Source: Pseudomonas silvicola (GTDB taxonomy: Bacteria > Pseudomonadota > Gammaproteobacteria > Pseudomonadales > Pseudomonadaceae). Taken from it: 64,000 nucleotides of DNA. The notes beneath the pieces are model-generated. The model searched no databases. It saw only the letters and a program-made list of their open reading frames with translations, and was not told the DNA's origin. The stretch is taken from assembly GCF_026651855.1 (NCBI RefSeq), contig NZ_CP093280.1:5912501-5976500 (forward strand). The letters are read 5' to 3'. Shown here one piece after another: positions 1 to 8,548 of this stretch. Position numbers and translations under genes: made by a program. Each line of letters starts with the position of its first letter. Positions within the stretch are counted from its first letter, which is position 1.

Positions 1-225
1 GACGTGCCGGCCATCGAGGCGTATCCGCGTGCAGCTACGCGCGGATTGCCAGTGCATCGGGTCGAATACCGCCAGCCGCCGAGCAGAGTCGCCCCCGCCG
101 CGCTCGACACCATGCGCGGCCTCGCAGACGAACTATTTCCGCAATGGCGGCACCGATTTGCCATGGTGTCCGGCCGTCCGCCACACCCACTTGATGCCGG
201 GAGGTCCCATGGCGAACGCACATGA
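1..225 (+). CDS. ParA-type partition ATPase, C-terminal end only
   Basis: Only the last 74 codons are present; the gene enters from the left edge. The fragment ends with LADELFPQWRHRF, which resembles the tail of the ParA/Soj-like ATPases that head this class of ICE. No nucleotide-binding motif is inside the window, so the call leans on the parB-like gene that follows. Its stop codon lies 17 bp inside the next ORF, which suggests translational coupling in one maintenance operon. Confidence 0.5.
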   Translation, partial: DVPAIEAYPRAATRGLPVHRVEYRQPPSRVAPAALDTMRGLADELFPQWRHRFAMVSGRPPHPLDAGRSHGERT

Positions 226-457
226 GCTTGCCCGAGGCCACAAGCGGCTTCGCGCCCTGATCGAGTTCGCGGTTGGCGAAGGTTGGCACGTCAAACGCAC
301 GCCTGGCGGCCACCTCAAGTTCACCAAGCCTGGCTGCGCCGCGATCTACACCAGCTCGACGGCCAGCGACCACCGGGCGACCCTGAATGCCCGTGCGCAA
401 ATCCGCCGCGCCGAGCGCGAGGCCCGATACCAAGCGCAGGGAGGCGGCCATGGCTGA
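209..457 (+). CDS. Small HicA-like protein between parA and parB
   Basis: An 82-residue basic protein with the pattern of the HicA double-stranded-RNA-binding-like fold: GWHVKRTPGGHLKFTKPG (the GGH histidine is the usual catalytic position in HicA toxins), then TASDHRATLN. The start at 209 has a GGGAGG ribosome site just upstream. It overlaps the parA end by 17 bp and the parB start by 8 bp. No HicB antitoxin gene is adjacent, so it may be an RNA-binding accessory rather than a toxin. The fold call comes from motif recognition only. Confidence 0.6.
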   Translation: MANAHELARGHKRLRALIEFAVGEGWHVKRTPGGHLKFTKPGCAAIYTSSTASDHRATLNARAQIRRAEREARYQAQGGGHG

Positions 458-2114
458 GGTCACCTCCCAGCAGATGGCTGGCAAGCTGCTCGCGGCCGGG
501 TTCGAGCGCAGCGGCCCGTCAGCCTCGACCTTGAGCGACCCGATCGCCGACACACCCATGGTCGTGACCCTAGATCAGTTGCGCCCCTACGACCACGATC
601 CCAGGAAAAAACGCAACCCGGCCTACGAGGAAATCAAGGCGTCCATCCGCGAGCGAGGTCTGGACGCGGCGCCGGCCATCACTCGCCGACCAGGTGAGGA
701 CCACTACATCATCCGCAACGGGGGAAATACGCGGCTGGCGATCCTGCGCGAACTATGGTCAGAGACCAAGGACGAGCGGTTTTTCCGTATATCGTGCCTG
801 TTCCGGCCGTGGCCCAGCCGCGGCGAAGTCGTCATGCTGACCGGTCACCTGGCCGAGAATGAATTACGCGGGGGCCTCACGTTCATCGAGCGCGCCCTCG
901 GCGTCGAGAAGGCACGCGAGTTCTACGAGCAAGAAAGTGGCACTACCTTGAGCCAGTCCGAGCTGGCCCGCCGCCTCGCTGCCGATGGCTTCCCGGTACA
1001 ACAGTCGCACATCAGCCGCATGAACGACGCGGTGCAGTATCTCCTGCCCGCGATCCCCACCGTGCTCTATGGCGGCCTCGGTCGCCATCAGGTCGAACGC
1101 CTGTCGGTCATGCGCAAAGCCTGCATGCTCGCGTGGGAGCGCTACGCCAAGGGCCGCTCCCTGGTTCAGGACTTCCACGAATTTTTCCAGGAAGCGCTGT
1201 CGCAATTCGACGTCCAGGCCGACGAGTTCTCCGCGCAGCGCGTACAGGACGAGCTGATCGGCCAGATGGCCGAGTTGCTGGGTGTCAATTACGACGTGCT
1301 CGCCCTGGACATGACCGAATCCGAGAGCCGGCAGCGCGCCTTGATCAGCGACCCAACGCCGCCCTCGACGCCGCCTGCGTTGCCGGAGCCTGAGTCGGAA
1401 ACCATCGCGCGCCCACCTGCCAACACCGCTCCACCCACCGCAGGGGCTGCATCGGCAGCGCCGCCTGCAGGCCAACCTGCGGCAACGCCTTCGACGCGCG
1501 AGAGCGACACGGATACCAGTCAGGCGGGTCGGGCCAGCCCTGCGGCGGGGAGCGATCTGCTTCGGGAACACATCGTCTCGCCGGCACCGACGACCGAACG
1601 GCTCCAGTCCATCCAGCGCATGGTCGCCGATCAGTTGGGCGATGCGCTGCCTCCCGACTTCTCGGCGAGCGTCTTGCAGTCCATCCCCGTGCAGGCTGGC
1701 GGGCTCTATCCGATCTCCGATGTCTGGTACATCGATCCCAGCTTGGATACTGCCGAGCGCTTGCGCATCCACATCGCACAGTTCGCCCGCGAAATCGCGA
1801 GCGAGGCAGACCTGGACGAGTGCCTTGATGACCGTGCAGAGGGTATCGGTTTCGTCTGCCGGGCCCGCACCCAAAGTCCGGCGCCGCTGGGCCGTTCCGT
1901 CCTCGCTTTGTTGGCGTGCCTGGCCGGTCAGCGGCCCGCCGACGTCGGTCTGCACGACGGGCAAATCGTCATCGACCTGCCGGCGTTGCTGCACGGCCAG
2001 GGTGATGCGGCCCAGCGATTGAGCGACACCGCGCTGGTCAAGCTGTTCCGGCTACTGCGGCTGGCCCGGCGCCTGCTCGATCTTGAAGCCGGCGCTGCGG
2101 ACCTTGGAACGTGA
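450..2114 (+). CDS. ParB family protein of the ICE (TIGR03764-like)
   Basis: A 554-residue ParB/Spo0J-like protein. The N-terminal ParB domain is visible at about residues 36-105, including LRPYDHDPRKKRNPAYEEI and the RNGGNTRLAI box. A helix-turn-helix region with SQSELARRLAADGFPVQQSHISRM follows at about 165-195. A Pro/Ala-rich linker (about 315-385) leads to a C-terminal domain found in the ICE version of ParB. The start at 450 is chosen because GGAGG precedes it and the longer upstream reading overlaps the preceding gene. ParB proteins bind centromere-like sites to keep the excised element in dividing cells. It overlaps the small HicA-like gene by 8 bp. Confidence 0.85.
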   Translation: MAEVTSQQMAGKLLAAGFERSGPSASTLSDPIADTPMVVTLDQLRPYDHDPRKKRNPAYEEIKASIRERGLDAAPAITRRPGEDHYIIRNGGNTRLAILRELWSETKDERFFRISCLFRPWPSRGEVVMLTGHLAENELRGGLTFIERALGVEKAREFYEQESGTTLSQSELARRLAADGFPVQQSHISRMNDAVQYLLPAIPTVLYGGLGRHQVERLSVMRKACMLAWERYAKGRSLVQDFHEFFQEALSQFDVQADEFSAQRVQDELIGQMAELLGVNYDVLALDMTESESRQRALISDPTPPSTPPALPEPESETIARPPANTAPPTAGAASAAPPAGQPAATPSTRESDTDTSQAGRASPAAGSDLLREHIVSPAPTTERLQSIQRMVADQLGDALPPDFSASVLQSIPVQAGGLYPISDVWYIDPSLDTAERLRIHIAQFAREIASEADLDECLDDRAEGIGFVCRARTQSPAPLGRSVLALLACLAGQRPADVGLHDGQIVIDLPALLHGQGDAAQRLSDTALVKLFRLLRLARRLLDLEAGAADLGT

Positions 2115-2129
2115 GCGAGGGAGGCCAGC

Positions 2130-2690
2130 ATGTCCGCACCACACCCACTCAACCAGGCCGTCATCGCCCAGGCCCTCTATGACCTGCGCAATGGGCAACT
2201 GCGCCGGTGCAAACTGATGGGGTTTGGTGAGGAAGAACTGGACGCCCTCAAGCATCCCGCGCTGATCAGCGTGCTCGCCAACGCCAACGTCTCCTGGTGC
2301 TCGGTGACGGTGAACCGCGAAGTGCTCCGGCGACTACTCAAGCAGGCGCAGGACGTGGAGAAGGAAATCGCCACGGTCGATCGCATGCTCAGGCTGGGTG
2401 CGAGCACCGAGATGGTCAGTCGGTTCTATGGCCTGACCCACCAGGAGGTGGCGCTTCGCCGCGAAATCCTCGGCCTGCCCAAGCGCAAGGGCCGCCACCC
2501 CGTGCTGGACGAGAAACAGGACACGGATCTGTGGCGGCAATGGAAGGCCGTGAGCGGCAGCACGAATGTCGATCTCGAAGACGAAACCTCCATTCTCGAC
2601 GCCGCCATGGACTTGGCCGAAGCCATGTCGCTGCCTCTGTCGGTGGTCTGGGCCTCGATCAAGAGCTGGGTCGATCAAGGATTGGGTTGA
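2130..2690 (+). CDS. DUF2857 family ICE protein
   Basis: A 186-residue protein recognised as DUF2857, conserved directly after parB in PFGI-1/SPI-7-type islands. It has a helical N-terminus, a central RFYGLTHQEVALRREILGLPKRKGR segment that looks like a DNA-binding helix-turn-helix, and an acidic C-terminus. It starts 15 bp after the parB stop with GGGAGG in front, and is followed after 3 bp by the STY4528-like gene, so it is part of the maintenance operon. Its function is not established; a regulatory or partition accessory role is an inference. Confidence 0.75.
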   Translation: MSAPHPLNQAVIAQALYDLRNGQLRRCKLMGFGEEELDALKHPALISVLANANVSWCSVTVNREVLRRLLKQAQDVEKEIATVDRMLRLGASTEMVSRFYGLTHQEVALRREILGLPKRKGRHPVLDEKQDTDLWRQWKAVSGSTNVDLEDETSILDAAMDLAEAMSLPLSVVWASIKSWVDQGLG

Positions 2691-2693
2691 GCC

Positions 2694-3920
2694 ATGGCCG
2701 TGGACGACACCGCACCACGCCGTGGCCCCGTCGCACTCGCGGACCTGTTCGACGCCGCCTTGAAAGACCTCGTGCCCAAGCCCAGTGCGCCAGCACCTAT
2801 GCCTGCGCCGACGCCCGCCACGTCCGGCGATGCCTTCCTCTTCAGCGGCAACCGGCATGAGACCGTGCCGCGGCGACTGTTCCTCGACCGTCGCCTGACG
2901 CCGCTGGAGCGCAACGCCTGGCAGGTGTTCCGGCTGATGCTCAACGACGATGGCGTGACAGCCTTCCCGACGTATGAGCAGCTTCGACCCTGGCTGGCAT
3001 CGATGCCATGCGCCGGGCAGGCCTCGCATGAAACCGTGGCCCGAGCGTTGACGCTGTTGCGCCTCACCCGATGGTTGAGCCTGGTGCGGCGACGGCGTGA
3101 CCCCAAGACCGGCCGCATCCTCGGCAACCTCTACGTTCTGCACGATGAACCGCTGACGCCCTTCGAGACCATGCAGCTCGACGCCGACTACCTGGCACTG
3201 GTCAGCCAGTCCCTCGGCCATTCGGCCAAGGCCGTCCAGATGGTCGGCCTGAACACCCTTAAGGAGATCGCGGAAGATCCGCTGCTCTCCGGGCGCACAT
3301 TGCCGTCGCGGCTGCAGGTTCTGGCAGGACGCCTCGCCAGCCAAGGCATCACGGCCGCCGTAAGTTATCCACAGGAGGACGCCGCCCACGATTCCGAAGA
3401 AGGAGCATCGAACCTTCTTCGGAATGCGGATGACCCATCTTCGGAATCCGAAGCAGGGGCGAAACCCGTGCTAAACGCCTCTCTTCGGAATCCGAAGCAG
3501 GCCCGTACAGTACGTAGTAGTCGTATTAATGAGGTACGTACTATCGCGCAGGCGCGCGCGCTGGGCGATCTGCAATGGCCCAAGCGCTTCACGGAACTGA
3601 AGGCAGAGCAGCAGACAGGTGCCAGGGTGGCATTGCAGCAGGTTGATGCCGCGCTGAGACAGGCCGTGCTGGACGAATGGGCCACACGATGCAGCAGTCA
3701 TGGCATCCGCAATCCTGCGGGGTATCTGTTCGGCATCATTCAGCGCGCCATCCATGGCGAGTTCAATGCCTGGGCCAAGAAAGATGCGCCATCGGCATCC
3801 GTCCCGCCAAACGAGCGACCACCACCAGCACCGCCACCTCAGCCGCAGGGTAAGCCAGTGCCGCCAGAAGTCGCCAAGCAGCACATCAAGCGGCTACGCA
3901 ATCTGCTCGCCAGCAAGTGA
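2694..3920 (+). CDS. STY4528-family replication protein
   Basis: A 408-residue protein of the STY4528 family annotated as pathogenicity-island replication protein. Residues 45-130 form a winged-helix-like region (LTPLERNAWQVFRLML, HETVARALTLLRLTRWLSLV). The C-terminal third contains WATRCSSHGIRNPAGYLFGIIQRAIHGEF, typical of plasmid-type initiator relatives. The middle (about 220-290) is low complexity. At the DNA level that part contains a DnaA box and a set of CTTCGGAAT palindromes, so the gene may carry its own origin or autoregulatory sites. It starts 3 bp after the DUF2857 gene. Confidence 0.75.
   Translation: MAVDDTAPRRGPVALADLFDAALKDLVPKPSAPAPMPAPTPATSGDAFLFSGNRHETVPRRLFLDRRLTPLERNAWQVFRLMLNDDGVTAFPTYEQLRPWLASMPCAGQASHETVARALTLLRLTRWLSLVRRRRDPKTGRILGNLYVLHDEPLTPFETMQLDADYLALVSQSLGHSAKAVQMVGLNTLKEIAEDPLLSGRTLPSRLQVLAGRLASQGITAAVSYPQEDAAHDSEEGASNLLRNADDPSSESEAGAKPVLNASLRNPKQARTVRSSRINEVRTIAQARALGDLQWPKRFTELKAEQQTGARVALQQVDAALRQAVLDEWATRCSSHGIRNPAGYLFGIIQRAIHGEFNAWAKKDAPSASVPPNERPPPAPPPQPQGKPVPPEVAKQHIKRLRNLLASK
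3365..3542. other. Candidate replication origin or iteron cluster inside the STY4528-like gene
   Basis: A consensus DnaA box TTATCCACA lies at 3365-3373. A perfect 13-bp stem (ATTCCGAAGAAGG at 3391-3403 with its complement at 3413-3425) follows, then two identical palindromes CTTCGGAATCCGAAG at 3439-3453 and 3483-3497. The shared unit CTTCGGAAT starts at 3417, 3439 and 3483, spacings of 22 and 44 bp. An inverted pair AGTACGTA (3509-3516) and TACGTACT (3535-3542) flanks an AT-richer spacer. Origin function is inference. Confidence 0.45.
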
Positions 3921-3965
3921 GTCGGCATGCAAGGCGGTGAAACTAGATGCCCATGGCCGCCAGTA

Positions 3966-3988
3966 GAGCTATCCCCTGGGGATAGTTC
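3966..3988. repeat. 23-bp palindrome, copy 1
   Basis: The left half GAGCTATCCCC and right half GGGGATAGTTC meet at a single central base. The right arm differs by one base from a perfect palindrome. It lies in the 318-bp gap between the STY4528-like gene and the TIGR03761 gene, 132 bp before copy 2. A perfect two-fold site with no loop looks like a protein-binding operator or parS-like site rather than a terminator. Confidence 0.6.
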
Positions 3989-4097
3989 CGCTGCTGGGCA
4001 CAACGCCAAGCTGTCGCAGGCCTGGGATCGACCATCTGCCGCAGCATCGGCGTTGCCCCCCCTGATCCCGGCGTGCAGCGTTCGTTGGCGCTCCATG

Positions 4098-4120
4098 GAG
4101 CTATCCCCTGGGGATAGCTC
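4098..4120. repeat. 23-bp palindrome, copy 2 (perfect)
   Basis: GAGCTATCCCC, a central T, then GGGGATAGCTC: a perfect two-fold repeat of 11-bp arms. It sits 47 bp upstream of the shared 14-bp promoter-like site at 4167-4180. The other gap sequence (3921-4238) contains no gene I can support. Confidence 0.65.
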
Positions 4121-4166
4121 GCGCCGCATGCAACCGCCACGCCCTAAACCGGGGCCCGCCGGGATT

Positions 4167-4180
4167 CGGATTCTTGACTG
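4167..4180 (+). promoter_or_regulatory. Shared ICE operon-head motif before TIGR03761
   Basis: CGGATTCTTGACTG is the weakest member (10 of 14 against the RAQPRD copy) of a motif found at five operon heads. It ends 59 bp before the start codon at 4239, the same distance as at the RAQPRD operon. Its role in transcription is inferred from position and recurrence. Confidence 0.35.
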
Positions 4181-4238
4181 ACTGCCTTCCGCTTCCTGTC
4201 GAAGCTGGCCGCTCCTTTTCCAACAACGAGCGGACACC

Positions 4239-5018
4239 ATGGCAACCAATGAACCTCTGCAACTGAATCTCGGCTCCCTGCGCAGTGCGATGTCGCTGAC
4301 CCTGCACACCCATCACGCTTCCCGCATCTGGCATGGTCGCGCCGCCGCCGAGGGGCGACCGGGCATCGTCGGCCTGAATGGCTATATCGCCCAGATGAAC
4401 AAGATGCGGCGGGGCTCGGAGCAGGACGATCCGTACTCGGACTGGTGGATGCTGCGCATCGAGGACAAGCTCGACCACACCAAGGTCACGCTGCAATCGC
4501 TGCGCGAGCAGGTGGACCAGGCGCTGGCGAGTGTGCCGCCGGCGCTCAGCCTGGGCGAAAACCTCAACGTGCAGCCGGTCAAGCTCCCGCTCTTCGTCAA
4601 CGCGCAGCTCGGCTTTGCCGCGGTCTATCTCCTGGCCGACTACGACGACATCGCCCGCAAGCTGATCCTCGCCCATCACACCGCGCTCATTGACCGCAGC
4701 ACCTTGGAACGCTGGCTCAACGAGGGCGCACATTCACTGCGCAGCCTGTTCTCGCTGGCCCAGCAGTATCGCTATTCGGGCTGCACACGCGATGACTTCG
4801 CGTCGAAGAATGCCGCAGCGCGGGCAGCGCTGGAGAAGTATGGCGAACTGCCGCAGGACGTGCTGGACGGCACGCGCCGGTCGAAGTTTGCGCCGCCCAT
4901 CGTGCGCCGTGGCCTGCAGCAGCGCGGCGACGGTCCTGCCGAAGCATCACTGCCCGGCGATGAAACCACCACCGCAGAGTCGCCCGAAGCCGCAGCCGGC
5001 GAGGGCGAGCCGGCATGA
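4239..5018 (+). CDS. ICE protein, PFL_4669 family (TIGR03761)
   Basis: A 259-residue protein recognised as the TIGR03761 integrating-conjugative-element family. Conserved segments include GIVGLNGYIAQMNKMRRGSE near residue 41 and DWWMLRIEDKLDHTK near 68. The C-terminal 40 residues are Ala/Glu-rich and look disordered. It begins a transcription unit after a long gap holding two 23-bp palindromes, and its stop overlaps the next start (ATGA). Association with ssb and topB suggests a role in ICE DNA processing; the biochemical function is unknown. Confidence 0.8.
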   Translation: MATNEPLQLNLGSLRSAMSLTLHTHHASRIWHGRAAAEGRPGIVGLNGYIAQMNKMRRGSEQDDPYSDWWMLRIEDKLDHTKVTLQSLREQVDQALASVPPALSLGENLNVQPVKLPLFVNAQLGFAAVYLLADYDDIARKLILAHHTALIDRSTLERWLNEGAHSLRSLFSLAQQYRYSGCTRDDFASKNAAARAALEKYGELPQDVLDGTRRSKFAPPIVRRGLQQRGDGPAEASLPGDETTTAESPEAAAGEGEPA

Positions 5019-5542
5019 GCGATCCGAACCCACCGACCCGCTACTTCCGAGGCCTGCAACAGGGTGCCTTCATGCGGCTGGAACACGCGGCCTATCTAAA
5101 AGGCCTTTTAAAGCCTTTTAAGGGTAAAGGGGACTTCGAGGCCTGGGCCAGCCAGTGCTTCGCCATGCGCGACGAGTTGATTGCCCTGGCACAGCGACAG
5201 GTGCTGGAGCAGGCATGCGGGCACCCCTTCCACCTGCTGCCCATCGAACTGGCCCAACAGACCACTGGCGCAGGAACCGTCTTCTTGCGCTGGCGCAGAC
5301 ACGACAGATCGGCCATGGGCGTGGCGCTGTGGCGGGAGCTGGTCGCCAGCAGCAGCACACCCGTCAACCTGCTGGCCGACCTGCACGCGATCGAGCTGCA
5401 GCGCATCACGTTGAACATGCAGATCAGCCTGCTGCACACCCTGGGCAGGCAGGCGCAGGAATGCGCCAGCAAGGCGGCCGAGGCGGACGACGCCTACCTG
5501 CGCCGGCTCACGCCCATTCCCGCCGCAATGCGCGATCGGTGA
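5015..5542 (+). CDS. DUF3158 family protein
   Basis: A 175-residue protein of the DUF3158 family, always between the TIGR03761 gene and ssb in this ICE class. The N-terminus contains YLKGLLKPFKGKGDFEAW; no membrane segment or signal peptide is visible. It overlaps the upstream gene by 4 bp, implying translational coupling. Function unknown; context suggests DNA maintenance or replication. Confidence 0.75.
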   Translation: MSDPNPPTRYFRGLQQGAFMRLEHAAYLKGLLKPFKGKGDFEAWASQCFAMRDELIALAQRQVLEQACGHPFHLLPIELAQQTTGAGTVFLRWRRHDRSAMGVALWRELVASSSTPVNLLADLHAIELQRITLNMQISLLHTLGRQAQECASKAAEADDAYLRRLTPIPAAMRDR

Positions 5543-5614
5543 TTGCGCCGGGCATCCAGCACGCTCCCGGCGCCGACGAGGCACGGGTATTTCAACCACC
5601 ACGGAGATCACACC

Positions 5615-6055
5615 ATGAGCACGCATTTTTCCGGCGAAGGCAACATCGGTTCGCCACCGGAGTACCGCGAATTCCCCAACGGCAACGACGAACCCAGCCG
5701 CCTGCTACGCCTGAACGTCTATTTCGACAACCCTGTGCCGAAGAAGGATGGCACGTTCGAGGACCGGGGCGGCTTCTGGGCTCCGGTGGAAATCTGGCAC
5801 CGCGACGCCGAGCACTGGAAGGACCTGTACCAGAAAGGCATGCGCGTGCTGGTCGTCGGCCGCATGGAGCGCGAACCTTGGACGGACAACGAGGATCAGC
5901 CGCGCGAAACCTGGCAAATCAATGCGCGCAGCGTCGGCATCCTGCCGTACCGCATCGAGTCCGTGGCCCTCAGTCCGAAGCCGCAGGAGGCAGAACCGAA
6001 GCCCCAGGCCGCTCAAGAATCGACCGCGCCGAAGGAGGCGAAGCGCAGGAAGTGA
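5615..6055 (+). CDS. ssb: Single-stranded DNA-binding protein
   Basis: A 146-residue SSB of the ICE type. The OB-fold region spans about residues 5-115 with FWAPVEIWHRDAEHWKDLYQKGMRVLVVGRMEREPW and ends in a Lys/Glu-rich tail. The tail ends in basic residues (KRRK), not the acidic DDDIPF tip of chromosomal SSB, so it may not recruit the same partners. The start at 5615 follows ACGGAGA. It would coat the transferred or replicating ICE strand. A strong hairpin follows 5 bp after the stop. Confidence 0.85.
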   Translation: MSTHFSGEGNIGSPPEYREFPNGNDEPSRLLRLNVYFDNPVPKKDGTFEDRGGFWAPVEIWHRDAEHWKDLYQKGMRVLVVGRMEREPWTDNEDQPRETWQINARSVGILPYRIESVALSPKPQEAEPKPQAAQESTAPKEAKRRK

Positions 6056-6060
6056 ACCGG

Positions 6061-6100
6061 CATGGAGGGCGGCGGCCGCAATGCTTCGCCGCCCTCCATG
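6061..6100 (+). terminator. Hairpin after ssb
   Basis: A perfect 14-bp stem: CATGGAGGGCGGCG (6061-6074) pairs with 6087-6100 around a 12-nt loop. There is no T run after it, so it may be an mRNA 3' end stabiliser or a weak terminator. Confidence 0.6.
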
Positions 6101-6107
6101 CGCTCGC

Positions 6108-6130
6108 GAGCTATCCCCAGGGGATAGCTC
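6108..6130. repeat. 23-bp palindrome, copy 3
   Basis: GAGCTATCCCC, a central A, then GGGGATAGCTC. The arms are identical to copy 2 at 4098-4120; only the central base differs. It lies in the ssb-topB gap upstream of the operon-head motif at 6251. Confidence 0.65.
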
Positions 6131-6250
6131 CACCAACGTCCACCGACTTCCACGCGCTCCCGCAAATCGCGGCTTCCGGTCCGCACACCTGCGGCCACGC
6201 GCCACCCCGCCCAAGCCATTCCATTCCGTGAAAGCGGTCGCCGCTGCATG

Positions 6251-6264
6251 CGGCTTGTTTGCTG
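6251..6264 (+). promoter_or_regulatory. Shared ICE operon-head motif before topB
   Basis: CGGCTTGTTTGCTG matches the PilL copy in 12 of 14 positions and continues with the same CTG. It ends 72 bp before the topB start, somewhat further than the 56-59 bp at the other four operon heads. Confidence 0.4.
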
Positions 6265-6335
6265 CTGCCCCAGGTGGCGCTCGGCATCCTCGATTCCAGC
6301 AACTCCATGAACAACGGGAATCGGGATGGACGGAC

Positions 6336-8348
6336 ATGCGGCTGTTCTTGTGCGAGAAGCCCTCCCAGGGCAAAGACATTGGCCGGATTCTCGGTGCCAC
6401 GCAGCGCGGTGAAGGCTGCCTCAACGGTTCCGGCGTCACCGTCACCTGGTGCATCGGCCATCTCGTGGAAGCCGCAGCGCCCGAAGCCTACGACGAGCAG
6501 TTGAAGCGCTGGTCCATCGAGCAGTTGCCCATCATTCCCCAGCATTGGCGGGTCGAGGTCAAACCGAAAACCGCCACGCAGTTCAAGGTCGTCAAGGCGC
6601 TTCTGGCGAAGGCGACCCAGCTTGTCATCGCTACCGATGCCGACCGCGAGGGCGAGTTGATCGCGCGCGAGATCATCGACCTGTGCGGCTACCGCGGCCC
6701 CATCGAGCGGCTGTGGCTGTCGGCGCTCAACGACGCATCCATTCGCGCCGCACTCGGCAAGCTCCGGCCATCGGCCGAGACCTTGCCGATGTACTACTCA
6801 GCGCTGGCGCGCTCTCGGGCGGACTGGCTCGTCGGCATGAACCTCAGCCGGTTGTTCACGGTGCTGGGGCGGCAGGCCGGCTACGGCGGCGTGCTGTCGG
6901 TCGGTCGCGTCCAGACCCCGACGCTCAAACTGGTCGTGGACCGGGATCGCGAGATCGCAGCCTTCGTGTCCGTGCCGTACTGGGCCATCGACGTGTCCCT
7001 GTCCGCTGGCAGCCAGGCTTTCACCGCGCAGTGGGTTCCCCCGAAAGCATGCACCGACGACGCCGGCCGCTGCCTGCAGCAGCCCATCGCGCAGCACGCC
7101 GCGCAGCAGATCCGCGCCGCGGACAGCGCCCAGGTGGTGGCGGTCGAAACCGAGCGCGTGCGGGAAGGCCCGCCGCTGCCGTTCGACCTGGGGACCTTGC
7201 AGGAGGTGTGTTCCAGGCAGCTTGGGCTCGATGTGCAGGAGACCTTAGACATTGCTCAGGCCCTATACGAGACGCACAAGGCCACGACGTACCCGCGCTC
7301 CGATTCGGGCTACCTGCCCGAAAGCATGTTCGCCGAGGTGCCAACGGTCCTCGACAGCCTGGTCAAGACCGATCCCTTGCTGCGACCGATCATGGACCAG
7401 CTCGACCGCACTCAACGCTCACGCGCCTGGAACGACGCGAAGGTGTCTGCTCACCACGGCATCATCCCGACGCTCGAACCGGCGAACCTCTCGACCATGA
7501 GTGAGAAGGAACTGGCAGTGTATCGGCTGATCCGGGCGCATTACCTGGCGCAATTCCTTCCTCACCACGAGCTCGACCGCACTGTGGCGAACCTCTCCTG
7601 CGGCCAGCAGACGCTGGCGGCCACCGGCAAGCAGGTCGTCGTCAAGGGGTGGCGCCTGGTGCTGGCCGAACCGCAATCCGAGGAGGATGGCGACCCTGCG
7701 GCGCGCAGCCAGGTACTGCCCGCGCTGCGCGAGGGCCTGGCATGTCAGGTGGCCGACGTCGATCTGAAGGCGCTCAAGACGCTGCCCCCTCGGCCCTATA
7801 CGCAGGGCGAGTTGGTCAAGTCCATGAAGGGCGTCGCCAAACTGGTCTCGGACCCGCGCCTGAAACAGAAGCTCAAGGATACGGTCGGCATCGGCACCGA
7901 AGCGACGCGGGCCAACATCATCAGTGGCCTGCTGACGCGGGGCTACCTAATGAAGAAGGGCCGCGCCATCCGCGCCTCGGATGCGGCCTTCACCCTGATC
8001 GACGCGGTGCCCACAGCGATTGCCGACCCAGGGACAACCGCCGTCTGGGAACAGGCGCTGGACATGATCGAAGCTGGACAGCTCACGCTGGACGTATTCA
8101 TCGGCAAGCAGGCTGCATGGATCTCACAGTTGATCGCGCAGTACGGCAGCACGTCCCTGTCCATCAAGGTTCCCCACGGACCGCCTTGCCCACAGTGCGG
8201 CGCACCGACGCGCCAGCGCACCGGCAAGAGCGGCCCATTCTGGTCGTGCAGTCGCTACCCCGACTGCAAAGGCACGCTGCCGGTGGAATCCGGCACGTCC
8301 AAGCGTGGTGCCTCGCGCCCGCGCCGCAGCGGCCGCAAAGGCTCCTGA
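6336..8348 (+). CDS. topB: DNA topoisomerase III
   Basis: A 670-residue type IA topoisomerase. The N-terminal TOPRIM domain begins MRLFLCEKPSQGKDI and has the acidic ATDADREGELIAREI motif near residue 100. The catalytic tyrosine is Tyr319 in TTYPRSDSGYLP. One C-terminal zinc ribbon is visible (CPQCG... CSRYPDC, about 616-645), followed by a basic tail. The start at 6336 is chosen because homology begins there; upstream in-frame sequence is the ssb-topB gap. ICE topoisomerases of this type are thought to resolve replication or transfer intermediates. Confidence 0.92.
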   Translation: MRLFLCEKPSQGKDIGRILGATQRGEGCLNGSGVTVTWCIGHLVEAAAPEAYDEQLKRWSIEQLPIIPQHWRVEVKPKTATQFKVVKALLAKATQLVIATDADREGELIAREIIDLCGYRGPIERLWLSALNDASIRAALGKLRPSAETLPMYYSALARSRADWLVGMNLSRLFTVLGRQAGYGGVLSVGRVQTPTLKLVVDRDREIAAFVSVPYWAIDVSLSAGSQAFTAQWVPPKACTDDAGRCLQQPIAQHAAQQIRAADSAQVVAVETERVREGPPLPFDLGTLQEVCSRQLGLDVQETLDIAQALYETHKATTYPRSDSGYLPESMFAEVPTVLDSLVKTDPLLRPIMDQLDRTQRSRAWNDAKVSAHHGIIPTLEPANLSTMSEKELAVYRLIRAHYLAQFLPHHELDRTVANLSCGQQTLAATGKQVVVKGWRLVLAEPQSEEDGDPAARSQVLPALREGLACQVADVDLKALKTLPPRPYTQGELVKSMKGVAKLVSDPRLKQKLKDTVGIGTEATRANIISGLLTRGYLMKKGRAIRASDAAFTLIDAVPTAIADPGTTAVWEQALDMIEAGQLTLDVFIGKQAAWISQLIAQYGSTSLSIKVPHGPPCPQCGAPTRQRTGKSGPFWSCSRYPDCKGTLPVESGTSKRGASRPRRSGRKGS

Positions 8349-8548
8349 CCGACCCCGTTCCCCGTGAGCCGTGCCCGCCATCGGCGGCGCGGCCTGTGTT
8401 CCGCACGCCCTGCGGGACGCCCAGCGCGCAACGCCTTCTTGTCCGTGTGCGCGTCCCGCTTGGTCATCCCCGGCCGCGGGACCTGAAGGTAGCTTCTCCG
8501 CGAACCGCCTCCTGCGCGTTCTGCTGATCTGCATTTCTCCCGCCTCTG

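Noticed and set aside
3927..4181. An 84-codon frame in the gap after the STY4528-like gene.
   Set aside because: It simply translates the two palindromes (repeated ELSPGDSS) and has no Shine-Dalgarno site; the DNA repeats explain it.
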